Virus record (IMG/VR): IMGVR_UViG_3300030102_003926
Span: 1 to 44,709 of that record
From: a virus
DNA: 44,709 nt
Direction: 5' to 3' (one strand)
A program made the position numbers and the translations under genes. The notes under the pieces were generated by a model. That model saw only the letters and a program-made list of their open reading frames with translations, was not told where the DNA came from and did no database searches. This document shows, piece after piece, positions 26,987 through 33,961 of this stretch. Every line of letters begins with the position of its first letter. The stretch's first letter is position 1.

Positions 26987-27991
26987 TTAAGTTGAAGGTC
27001 TACCACTGAACCTTGTACCACCTGGATTAGGAGTAATGGGTTTAGTTACCGCAGGTAATGCAAAGTCTTCAAAATTATAGTTCATTGAATCTAAGACATT
27101 CCTGTCTAAGATTGCCTCCCACCCAGTGAGGTTGTCACCTTCGATAAGTCTACCCTCTTTATATTCTCCAAAGTTACCAGCCCTAGACTCTATTAAAGAC
27201 ATGGAAACTTTAATTGTGTAAGGTAGGAGAGTCTCGACTTCATAGTTTGATTGCTTGTCAATAGAAATCTTATAGTCCTCGACAATACAAGGAGAGTTCA
27301 TGTATAAAGGTCCGTGATTAAGGCGTACAATCGGAGGACCATAAACCGTATTTTGAGAATTATTAAGAGTACTGGATCTGATCGTGTTTATCCAATACAT
27401 GACCAAATCCAAAGTTTTATCGAGGTCAGGAGTGTCAAACTGAAAGTAATCAGGCAAAGGTCTCTTACCATATCTGTCGTTTGTTCTCTGCCTTGACTCC
27501 TCCTGATTAAGAAGCTGATCTCCATTGTCTGTTATAGAGTTGAGAAACTTACTTCTCTCGTGAGCCGAGTATTGGTAAGCTCGATCCAAGGCAAAGGCTT
27601 TATCTGGGTTCGTAAAGCGTCTAAGTTCTTGCCCTCGATCAGTGTTTTTTATAGGTCTCTTAAACCTTTCAGTGATACCTTCTGTCTCCTGGAGATGGAA
27701 TAAGTGAAGTAAGTTTATTTCGAAGTCTATGCTAATCTTGCGGGACTCCGCGCCACCATAGGAAAAGAGTTGACCTGCTCTACCCAGAAGGTTGTAGGAA
27801 GCCAAGTTAGCCTTACCCTGTTCGTTTATGTTTATGTTTTCAAGGAAGGGGAGGTGAGTCCTTACTACTTGACCATCAGACCCTTGATACTCAAATAGTA
27901 AAAAGGACCTCTCATGAAGCTTTCTAGCGAAAATGATTGGTGAGTTTGGAGCTTGCCCTTCAACTTCTCCTCTGTAAATTGCGTCTAACAT
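26987..27991 (-). CDS. Baseplate tube-cap / tail-tube initiator-like protein
   Basis: I place the start at the ATG at 27991, one base after the tape-measure stop. An upstream in-frame ATG at 28039 would overlap the tape measure by 47 bases and lacks a ribosome site. The 334-residue product has features of tail-tube-type proteins of contractile injection systems. Examples are LPFLENININEQGKANLASY followed by SRKISIDFEI, and later a conserved block with GPLYMNSPCIVEDYKISID and a LLPYTIKVSMSLIE strand. T4 uses gp48/gp54 to start tube growth at this point of the assembly. The extreme C-terminus is a copy of the PITPNPGG tag, followed by only Ser-Thr. The exact T4 equivalent is uncertain. Confidence 0.7.
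   Translation of the reverse strand: MLDAIYRGEVEGQAPNSPIIFARKLHERSFLLFEYQGSDGQVVRTHLPFLENININEQGKANLASYNLLGRAGQLFSYGGAESRKISIDFEINLLHLFHLQETEGITERFKRPIKNTDRGQELRRFTNPDKAFALDRAYQYSAHERSKFLNSITDNGDQLLNQEESRQRTNDRYGKRPLPDYFQFDTPDLDKTLDLVMYWINTIRSSTLNNSQNTVYGPPIVRLNHGPLYMNSPCIVEDYKISIDKQSNYEVETLLPYTIKVSMSLIESRAGNFGEYKEGRLIEGDNLTGWEAILDRNVLDSMNYNFEDFALPAVTKPITPNPGGTRFSGRPST
26996..27040 (-). repeat. Pro/Gly peptide tag, copy C, at an extreme C-terminus
   Basis: This stretch encodes PITPNPGGTRFSGRP. Only two residues follow before the stop, so the tag forms the C-terminal tail of the tube-cap-like protein and is probably exposed. Confidence 0.8.
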
Positions 27992-27992
27992 A

Positions 27993-30059
27993 TTATGCGG
28001 TGGTGTCCTTAGTTCTCTTCTCTGCGGCTCTACGCTCATTATCTAGACGAAGCTGCTTGTTTTCTTCGACTAATTCGTTAAGCTTACCAACCTGTTCAGC
28101 AGTAGCTGACTTCATGAAGGCAGCTTGTTGGCTTTGAACTCTCTCAACAATAGCCATGAGAGCGAAGTCCGACTTCTGGTTCTGGGCTCTGGTCGCCTCT
28201 CTAGCTAGGCGCATCTCCTTTTCCATCTTCTCAGTGGCTTCTCTCTCTTTCTCTGCCGCTGCTGCTCTGTCACCATCGAAGTCCATCAGTTCAGCAATGC
28301 CACCGACAACTGCACCACCAAGCCCGCCAACTATTGTCCCAAGACCAGGAATAACAGAGCCCAGGGCTGCACCAGCAGCAGCATAGCCCAGAACATCCCC
28401 TCCGGTATCCAAGGCGTCACCCTTCTCAGCACCCATGGCCTCAGTTGCCATGCTGATTACAGGATCAGCAACAGCCGCAGCAATGCCAGCAACATTTAAA
28501 CCTTTAGCAGCAAAGCCTAAACCTCTGGCTACTCCAGCCATCTCTAAACCAGTTCCAGCAGCTTGAACCACTTTTCCGGTCCCACCTCCCATGTCTTCAC
28601 CAAGACTTTCGGTTAACAAGCCAGCACCGAGCGTGGCAATAGTACCACCAATGCCGCCTGTAAAATTTGTGAGAGAGCCTTTGAGACCTGCGAAGCCACT
28701 TTTAATATTGCCTCCAAGATTCTTAAACGAATTCTTCAAACCACCAAATCCGCCCTTCAACACGCTGGTCTGCTGGCTCATCGTGTTTTTCATAGCTGGC
28801 GGAAGTGGAGGACCTTGGAGATTGCTTCCTGGCATACCTGGAGCTTTTTGAGTTTTAGTAAACAAAGTCTCAAAAGCACCTCCAGCACCTTGGCGAGCGT
28901 TTAAGACCATAGACAGGCCGTTAATGGCCTGAACCGTTTGTATTGCTGGTGCAAGCAATGCTACTGTTGCTGCAAGAGCTTGGGGTGCAGTCTTCTGATA
29001 GAACTTGTTAGCTAACTCTGTTTGGTTCTTAATAGTTTCAAGCTGTTCCTCTTGAGTAGCTTGCAGGTTCTTAGAATCTTCAGGACCCTTCGCAAGAGAT
29101 CTACTTATGTTAACGAGGTCAACTGCTTGTTGCTGACTTACTCGGAATTGTTTCTGCACTAACTCTAAAGCAACGGCAGGATCTTCAGCACCATCCACGA
29201 CAGCTTGCACTTGCCTGCCAACATCCTCCATTGTCGCAGCTATCTGCTCAGAACTTGCCTCACCTCTTGCGAACTGCTGGGCGAAGTCAGAGATGCCAAA
29301 CATTTCTCTAGTGCCAATCTTATCTAAGCTAGGCTCTAATAAACCGAAGAAGCTACCTAAGCTATCTTCGTTGAGTCCCTGGAATTTTCCAAGGATATCG
29401 GACATAGATGCCTTGATGTTGGTCGCAACATCAGCCCCAAATATCGAGAACTTATCTACGTCCTTGGAAAGTTTCTCTAAACCCTTTAAGAGACTTTCAG
29501 TAGATACTGTGTAGGTATCAGCAGACTCAAGAACAGCATCATTAACCTTACTTAGAGCGTCGTAGTTCCTACCAGTCATACCAAGCAGGCTGTTATTTAC
29601 TGAGCGTAAGGTATCGGTATTTTGACCCGTTCTAACTAGCTGTTCCGTAAGTCTAAGAGTACCACCCTCAGTCTTTCTGATACCCGCTGCGAAGTTGTTA
29701 ACAAACTCTTCTGCTGCTCTCAGATACCCAATACTGCTTTCATTGATCGCTGCTGAGTTTGCATCGATAACTTTCTGAAGTGTGACGTTTGTACCAAGGG
29801 CCTTTGTGTTAATCTGGTCGGCTCTCTTAATGCTCTCTGAGAACTTATCGATGACCTGATTACTCTGAAGAAGGTTCTGGCCAAGATCAGTGAAGGCTTT
29901 TCTATTATCTCTGTTTGTAGTTATTAACTTCTTTTCTACATCTGTGAGATTTTTACTACTTTGGATTGACCGATCCTGAGCATCGTAATCATTCTCCATT
30001 ACATCAATTAACTGATTGATCCGATCAATTAATTGTTGGGTTGTTGCGTTGTCAGCCAT
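27993..30059 (-). CDS. Tail tape measure protein
   Basis: The 688-residue protein is mostly helical, with long heptad-like stretches in the first 380 residues. It then has Gly/Ala-rich hydrophobic segments at about 470-610 (GLGFAAKGLNVAGIAAAV, AAAGAALGSVIPGLGTIVGG) and a charged coiled-coil C-terminus (about 615-680). That arrangement, together with its place among tail genes, marks a tape measure that sets tail length and later enters the host envelope. Length is similar to T4 gp29 (590 residues). No peptidase or lysozyme motif is visible. The ATG follows the upstream stop by two bases. The matching assembly chaperone is probably the gp26-like gene at 33949-34704. Confidence 0.85.
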   Translation of the reverse strand: MADNATTQQLIDRINQLIDVMENDYDAQDRSIQSSKNLTDVEKKLITTNRDNRKAFTDLGQNLLQSNQVIDKFSESIKRADQINTKALGTNVTLQKVIDANSAAINESSIGYLRAAEEFVNNFAAGIRKTEGGTLRLTEQLVRTGQNTDTLRSVNNSLLGMTGRNYDALSKVNDAVLESADTYTVSTESLLKGLEKLSKDVDKFSIFGADVATNIKASMSDILGKFQGLNEDSLGSFFGLLEPSLDKIGTREMFGISDFAQQFARGEASSEQIAATMEDVGRQVQAVVDGAEDPAVALELVQKQFRVSQQQAVDLVNISRSLAKGPEDSKNLQATQEEQLETIKNQTELANKFYQKTAPQALAATVALLAPAIQTVQAINGLSMVLNARQGAGGAFETLFTKTQKAPGMPGSNLQGPPLPPAMKNTMSQQTSVLKGGFGGLKNSFKNLGGNIKSGFAGLKGSLTNFTGGIGGTIATLGAGLLTESLGEDMGGGTGKVVQAAGTGLEMAGVARGLGFAAKGLNVAGIAAAVADPVISMATEAMGAEKGDALDTGGDVLGYAAAGAALGSVIPGLGTIVGGLGGAVVGGIAELMDFDGDRAAAAEKEREATEKMEKEMRLAREATRAQNQKSDFALMAIVERVQSQQAAFMKSATAEQVGKLNELVEENKQLRLDNERRAAEKRTKDTTA

Positions 30060-30061
30060 TA

Positions 30062-30640
30062 TTAAGTCTCGTCAACTCTTAATGAGATAGAGATGAAATC
30101 TCTAATCCCCTCTGTCCTGAAGTATTTAAATTGTCCCTGGTTAAGAACTGCCATCATGCCAGCCTGCCTTTCAGGGTCCATTTCCTCAACTTCTTTTCTA
30201 CCTTTGCTCAGAATTTCCTCTTCGTCTTCGTCTAGTCTTCCAAGGTTGTTCGAGTAGCGATCAGCTTCAATTTTATTAGTAGGCTGCTCTCTAATCTGGA
30301 GGGAGATGTAACGAGACAAGACTCTATTCTTGTATAAAGTATTTAGAATAAATTCGAAGGCTTCTTCGTTTAACGAGTCTGAGGTCACGACCTGTAGGAC
30401 TCGATCTCCTTTGAGGGTAGACCTCACAGCTTTACCAGTTCCAGACCTCTGAGTAGCTATGGCAAGACCCCTATATGACCCTGGATCACCATTTAATTTA
30501 GTGTAGTTGAACTGCACTAAATCTCCTGGCCGAGCATTCAGAGCCCCCTCTCCACCTCTAATTAGTTTCCTTTTCTTTGGATCTGCCTCTTCAATTCTCT
30601 TTCTGAAGGCGGGGTCAATATCTAACGTTCTTAGAGTCAT
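30062..30640 (-). CDS. Hypothetical protein at the head of the tail operon
   Basis: The 192-residue product is not recognised. Residues of about 35-95 look like a small beta barrel (ARPGDLVQFNYTKL, YRGLAIATQRSGTGK, LKGDRVLQVV), followed by helices and an acidic stretch with EDEEEI. It is the first gene of the long minus-strand run and is followed two bases later by the tape measure, so a tail-assembly or baseplate function is likely. Its upstream region is the 66-base divergent gap that carries a palindrome at 30648-30668. Confidence 0.75.
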   Translation of the reverse strand: MTLRTLDIDPAFRKRIEEADPKKRKLIRGGEGALNARPGDLVQFNYTKLNGDPGSYRGLAIATQRSGTGKAVRSTLKGDRVLQVVTSDSLNEEAFEFILNTLYKNRVLSRYISLQIREQPTNKIEADRYSNNLGRLDEDEEEILSKGRKEVEEMDPERQAGMMAVLNQGQFKYFRTEGIRDFISISLRVDET

Positions 30641-30647
30641 TGTAATA

Positions 30648-30668
30648 TTTTTGAATATTCTTCAAAAA
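30648..30668. promoter_or_regulatory. Perfect inverted repeat in a divergent promoter region (possible operator)
   Basis: TTTTTGAA and TTCAAAAA flank a five-base spacer (TATTC). The palindrome lies 8 bases upstream of the minus-strand ATG at 30640 and 39 bases before the plus-strand gene at 30707. It could be a protein-binding operator for the long tail operon or a hairpin in its 5' leader. No G/C-rich stem is present, so a terminator is unlikely. Confidence 0.4.
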
Positions 30669-30695
30669 GATGTTTCAAAGTGCCACATCCTGCTC

Positions 30696-30703
30696 TATAA
30701 ATA
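30696..30703 (+). promoter_or_regulatory. Exact T4-type late promoter box just before a start codon
   Basis: TATAAATA is identical to the T4 late promoter box and ends only three bases before the ATGATG at 30707. No Shine-Dalgarno lies upstream of that ATG. If active, transcription would begin at or next to the start codon and give a leaderless message. Confidence 0.4.
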
Positions 30704-30706
30704 CAT

Positions 30707-31003
30707 ATGATGGTTAATCTGGAACAAGATTTAATTGAGACAATTGATTTATTGAATTTTACCTTCTCTAGTGACTTTGTAGATAAGTGGTCATATAAGT
30801 ACGGTAAACGATTACCTAGTTTATTTCAGATTAGACTATTAAAATCTTTAGATGGTAGAAAACCTCTAAAGATAGAAACAGTAAATAAGTTTCTGACTGT
30901 TGATTCTGGATTCAATCCAGAAGTAGTAGAAAGTTTTCTAGAAGATATTGACTACAGGATCTACAGACCTATAATCTCAGGATCACTTAAGAGAAAAGAC
31001 TAA
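30707..31003 (+). CDS. Small hypothetical protein
   Basis: The 98-residue product is not recognised. It looks largely helical, with alternating charged and hydrophobic residues (FQIRLLKSLDGRKPLKIETV) and no membrane segment. It starts with ATGATG and lacks a ribosome-binding site; a TATAAATA box is immediately upstream. It is divergent from the tail operon and is followed after one base by a small membrane-protein candidate. As one of the few plus-strand genes here, it may belong to a different expression class from the structural genes, but no function can be given. Confidence 0.65.
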   Translation: MMVNLEQDLIETIDLLNFTFSSDFVDKWSYKYGKRLPSLFQIRLLKSLDGRKPLKIETVNKFLTVDSGFNPEVVESFLEDIDYRIYRPIISGSLKRKD

Positions 31004-31004
31004 C

Positions 31005-31142
31005 ATGACGAACTCTCAGACTATCTCACGCGGCGTTTCCAATTCCTACCGTTACAGCCGCAGACAGGATCCTGGTGGGGAGAGCTTACTTGCTTGGATT
31101 CTCGCCTTTGTTTTCTTTGCTCTCTGGTTTGCTATTAAGTGA
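31005..31142 (+). CDS. Candidate 45-residue single-pass membrane protein
   Basis: An ATG one base after the previous stop opens a 45-residue frame. The N-terminal half is polar and positive (NSYRYSRRQDPGG). It is followed by one hydrophobic helix (LLAWILAFVFFALWFAI) and a terminal Lys, which is the usual shape of a small phage membrane peptide. AAGAGAAAAG upstream is a weak ribosome site. The last 57 bases overlap the 3' end of the convergent nuclease gene, so some of the pattern could be chance. No function can be assigned. Confidence 0.45.
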   Translation: MTNSQTISRGVSNSYRYSRRQDPGGESLLAWILAFVFFALWFAIK

Positions 31143-31913
31143 CTTCTTCAACTCTCGTTGCTCGTCAAGTCGCTTGCACACCACTTCTTCTGAATGGAAC
31201 TTAGGGCAGGCTTCCTTGTATTCACACCAGTCACAGAAGATGTTCTGTTGAGCCCAGAACTCATCCTTCTTCTTCTTCCGAATACGCCAGACCTTTTCAA
31301 TCTGCTGCTTCTTCCATCTCTCAACTTGGAACCTAGTAAACTTAACAGCTACAAAGTTTCCAGTCACAGGGTAGTAGTGAGCGCAGTAGATTTTATCGTA
31401 AGGAACATCGTAAAGCTTGTGAATAGCCCAGGCGTAACCCTTTAACTGGTTATCGTCCATCAGGCTCTTCTTGCGCTTCTCCTTCTTGGAAGTCTTGTAG
31501 TCAATGACGAGGTAACCACCATCGTTGCCTTTGATTACTCGGTCGATAACTCCTACAAAGCTGATGTCGTTCTTCTCATCTAGGGGAATGCTAACTGATT
31601 GCTCGGTTGAAAGAGTTTCTCCCATTCTTTGATTCCAGATGAGGAAGTTCTCAAGACAGGTCTTCATCCGATCGTTCTCGTGGAAGGGAACTTTATAGGT
31701 TGCCCGCTCTTGCTCGGCAATCCTAAGGAGGGCTTTTAGGTCTTTCTCCTTGTAGCCAAGTTCGAACACTTTGTGAATGAATGATCCGAAGTTCAAAGCG
31801 TCTTCATTCTTGGCACCAAATCCTGGTAGCCTGTCTACATATCTCAGCTTGTATTTCCATAGGCACTGGTCTATGATGTCACTGCGAGAAGCACTAATAT
31901 TATTTATAAACAT
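31086..31913 (-). CDS. PD-(D/E)XK exonuclease, Cas4/RecB-like, with Fe-S cysteines
   Basis: From the ATG at 31913 the protein has 275 residues. It shows the RecB-family nuclease motifs: His47 in FGSFIHK, Asp124 in GVIDRV, Asp138-x-Lys140 in LVIDYKTSKK, and the Gln156/Tyr160 motif in NQLKGYA. Cys17 plus Cys227, Cys230 and Cys236 (CDWCEYKEAC) form the four ligands of the 4Fe-4S cluster typical of Cas4 and AddB-type nucleases. No CRISPR genes are nearby, so a role in phage DNA replication, recombination or end processing is likely. An in-frame ATG at 31931 would add six residues. I favour 31913, because it forms a shared CATG with the divergent primase and the family motifs start right after it. 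Confidence 0.85.
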   Translation of the reverse strand: MFINNISASRSDIIDQCLWKYKLRYVDRLPGFGAKNEDALNFGSFIHKVFELGYKEKDLKALLRIAEQERATYKVPFHENDRMKTCLENFLIWNQRMGETLSTEQSVSIPLDEKNDISFVGVIDRVIKGNDGGYLVIDYKTSKKEKRKKSLMDDNQLKGYAWAIHKLYDVPYDKIYCAHYYPVTGNFVAVKFTRFQVERWKKQQIEKVWRIRKKKKDEFWAQQNIFCDWCEYKEACPKFHSEEVVCKRLDEQRELKKSLNSKPESKENKGENPSK

Positions 31914-32868
31914 GGCGGATACATCCTTCATTAGAAAGTACTGTTTGAGTAAGTTCCAGTCTAATTATAGGCTGGCTAGCGATGATGTTGAACTAGTAGT
32001 TCCTTCATTGTTTATAGACAACGACTACAAACGTCACATGTCCATCAACCTGGAAACAGGCTTATGGCGATGCTTTAAGAGCGGTGAGACGGGTAACTTC
32101 GTAAAGCTCTACGCACTGATCGAGAAGTGCTCCTTCCAAGAAGCGTATGAGAAATTTGTCTTTGAGGACTTTCTGGCTGGTAAAGATTCTAACTACCGGA
32201 AGCCAGTTGATGCCATCGATCCGCACAAGATCAAGACCAGCCTAGACGAGGCAGAGCACTTTGAGGAGATCGAGACGCATCCCGTCATCGAAAGCAGAAT
32301 GCTGCAAGGTTTCCGATTTATGATGGCAAAAGGAGGGAAGTATAAGGGCCGTCTAATCATCCCGTTCATCAACACCCGTAACAAGCTATTCTATTTTCAA
32401 GGGCGTGCTCTGAATGGTGAGATGCCAAAGTATCTCAACTGCAAAGACTTGAAAAGCTCTCAGGTTCTTTACCCCTTCGATTATTCCTCCCACGAGCCTC
32501 TATATGTCACTGAGGGTGTGTTCGATTGCCTGAGTCTCCAGGCAGTAGGGCTTAACGCAACGACAACCTTAAGTTGTTTTACGAGCCGTGAGCAGATGCT
32601 GCAACTAAGTCAGTATCAAGGTCCAATTGTGTGTGCGTTTGACAGCGACGACGCAGGCATGGAAGGGCGATACAAGTTCCTTAAGCTAGCACACTGGGTC
32701 AGGAGGGAAGACATCCTCACGGTCATCCCACCTGTAGGCTCGAAGGATTGGAATGAGATCCTCGTCAACGAAGGACCTGATAAGCTTCAACAGATTGCCT
32801 CGAATACTGTTCGTATGACTCCGCTAACCCTAGACTGGTTAACGTATGACAAAAGCCATATCGTTTGA
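31912..32868 (+). CDS. DnaG-type primase with Toprim domain
   Basis: The 318-residue product has the DnaG catalytic core: RLIIPFINTRNKLFYFQGRA (147-166), the Toprim glutamate in YVTEGVFDCLSL (Glu201), and CAFDSDDAG with Asp244 and Asp246. It would make RNA primers for phage replication. The N-terminal region (about 30-85) is placed like the primase zinc domain but has only one Cys and one His where four ligands are usual (RHMSINLETGLWRCF), so it looks degenerate. An in-frame ATG at 31777 would overlap the nuclease gene by 137 bases; 31912 fits better. No Shine-Dalgarno is visible, and TTTATAAAC directly precedes the ATG. Its 3' end overlaps the convergent structural gene by 30 bases. Confidence 0.88.
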   Translation: MADTSFIRKYCLSKFQSNYRLASDDVELVVPSLFIDNDYKRHMSINLETGLWRCFKSGETGNFVKLYALIEKCSFQEAYEKFVFEDFLAGKDSNYRKPVDAIDPHKIKTSLDEAEHFEEIETHPVIESRMLQGFRFMMAKGGKYKGRLIIPFINTRNKLFYFQGRALNGEMPKYLNCKDLKSSQVLYPFDYSSHEPLYVTEGVFDCLSLQAVGLNATTTLSCFTSREQMLQLSQYQGPIVCAFDSDDAGMEGRYKFLKLAHWVRREDILTVIPPVGSKDWNEILVNEGPDKLQQIASNTVRMTPLTLDWLTYDKSHIV

Positions 32869-33792
32869 CACGATGGTCTGGTTTAAGGCATTAAACTTCA
32901 GTCTCACAACATAAGTGCCTGTCATCGACCCTAGCGTTCCGTTCAGAGTTTTAGCGTGAGTCTTGAGGGCCTCAGTATCAAAAGTAAAAATGACTGTATC
33001 CTCTGAAGTGGTGTCCATGTAACCGGAAGTGTCTGTGTATCCAGAAACCTCCACTCTTGCATCTAAGTTTCTGTCCTGGTTCTTCTTGTAGATCTCAATC
33101 ATTGGCTCAGTAACAAGAGATTGCTTAAAGAGATTTACAATACTCCTATCGATGTTGGCATTCTCAAGAGTGAACTCGTTAGTGAATTTAAGGTCAACTT
33201 TAGATCCGAGCACCAAGAAGTTGTTTTCAAGCCTCGTCGCCACTCTAAACAGAAGGGGCTCTGTGACGCCAAAGAACCTGTCCTCGGTGAGTGTGAATTC
33301 GTTTATAATTGTATCAATTTCTGAGCCAGCAACCCTCTTGATGCTCCAGACATCAATGTAGTCACCCGTAGAGGAAACTCTGTTACGTATTGTAACATCC
33401 TCACCTGAGAGGTTGAATATTCCACTGGGTAGTGTGGTATTGTCTAGGAGCACACAGGCAAATTTACCTGTATCGAGCTTGTAAATGCCGGAGGAGTTGG
33501 CGTTAGCACCATAGTTCGAAGCATCGAAAGCAGTATTATCAGCGACAGCCCCTGCGCCTGAGAAGTGCATGAGCAGATTCGAGCTAACACTGGAGAACCC
33601 CTTTAACTCACCGTCAGAGGTGATAACCGAACTAGGAAACTGATTGTCTGATGCCTCGAAGATAGAAACACCACTAATCGAATGAGGATCGGTGTATTGC
33701 CCGTCATTAATGAAATACATTATGAGGGCGGTGGGACCTAAAACTGTGGGTCTCTCATGCCTCGTAGTGACCTTTTTATCGTTAATTCTCAT
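32839..33792 (-). CDS. Hypothetical structural protein next to the tail-assembly chaperone
   Basis: The 317-residue product is not recognised. The N-terminal two thirds are beta-rich with no motif. The last 90 residues (VEVSGYTDTSGYMDT, then TGTYVVRLKFNALNQTIVSN) look like an immunoglobulin-like or similar beta-sandwich domain. GGAG seven bases before the ATG supports the start. The ATG lies inside the end of the -1 frame extension of the gp26-like gene, so the two are coupled. A virion or tail role is inferred from its neighbours. Confidence 0.7.
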   Translation of the reverse strand: MRINDKKVTTRHERPTVLGPTALIMYFINDGQYTDPHSISGVSIFEASDNQFPSSVITSDGELKGFSSVSSNLLMHFSGAGAVADNTAFDASNYGANANSSGIYKLDTGKFACVLLDNTTLPSGIFNLSGEDVTIRNRVSSTGDYIDVWSIKRVAGSEIDTIINEFTLTEDRFFGVTEPLLFRVATRLENNFLVLGSKVDLKFTNEFTLENANIDRSIVNLFKQSLVTEPMIEIYKKNQDRNLDARVEVSGYTDTSGYMDTTSEDTVIFTFDTEALKTHAKTLNGTLGSMTGTYVVRLKFNALNQTIVSNDMAFVIR

Positions 33793-33961
33793 AGCGTTGC
33801 TCCAACCTCTTCATCTCTTCTGAGTAGAATTTCAAGAAGGTCATTCTCTCCTTCTTGGTCATTGCCTTCACATCAGAGTAAGAAAAACTAAGTTTGCTTA
33901 CTAATATGTAGGCTTGTTGCAGAAGGTCCTCAGAGGTTAAAGTCTCTGTTAGCTCACTGAA
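33782..33961 (-). CDS. Frameshift extension (-1 frame) of the gp26-like tail-assembly chaperone
   Basis: In the -1 frame relative to the gp26-like gene, 59 sense codons run without a stop from the slippery site to a TAA at 33784-33782. The fusion would be 307 residues (248 + 59). The extension begins FSELTETLTSEDLLQQAYIL and later has SFSYSDVKAMTKKERMTFL and a charged helical end. This hydrophobic-aromatic, D-V-x-x-M-T-x-x-E-R-x-x-F-L pattern resembles the second-frame domains of tail chaperones such as P2 gpE' and lambda gpT. It has no ATG near its beginning and fills the whole gap to the next gene, overlapping it by 11 bases. Confidence 0.75.
   Translation of the reverse strand, partial: FSELTETLTSEDLLQQAYILVSKLSFSYSDVKAMTKKERMTFLKFYSEEMKRLEQRYEN

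Noticed and set aside
31777-31911. Longer primase start at 31777
   Set aside because: It would lie entirely opposite the nuclease gene; the extra 45 residues show no primase motif.
31086-31913. Cas4-like nuclease as part of a CRISPR system
   Set aside because: No cas1/cas2 or repeat-spacer array is present; such nucleases are common stand-alone phage recombination enzymes.
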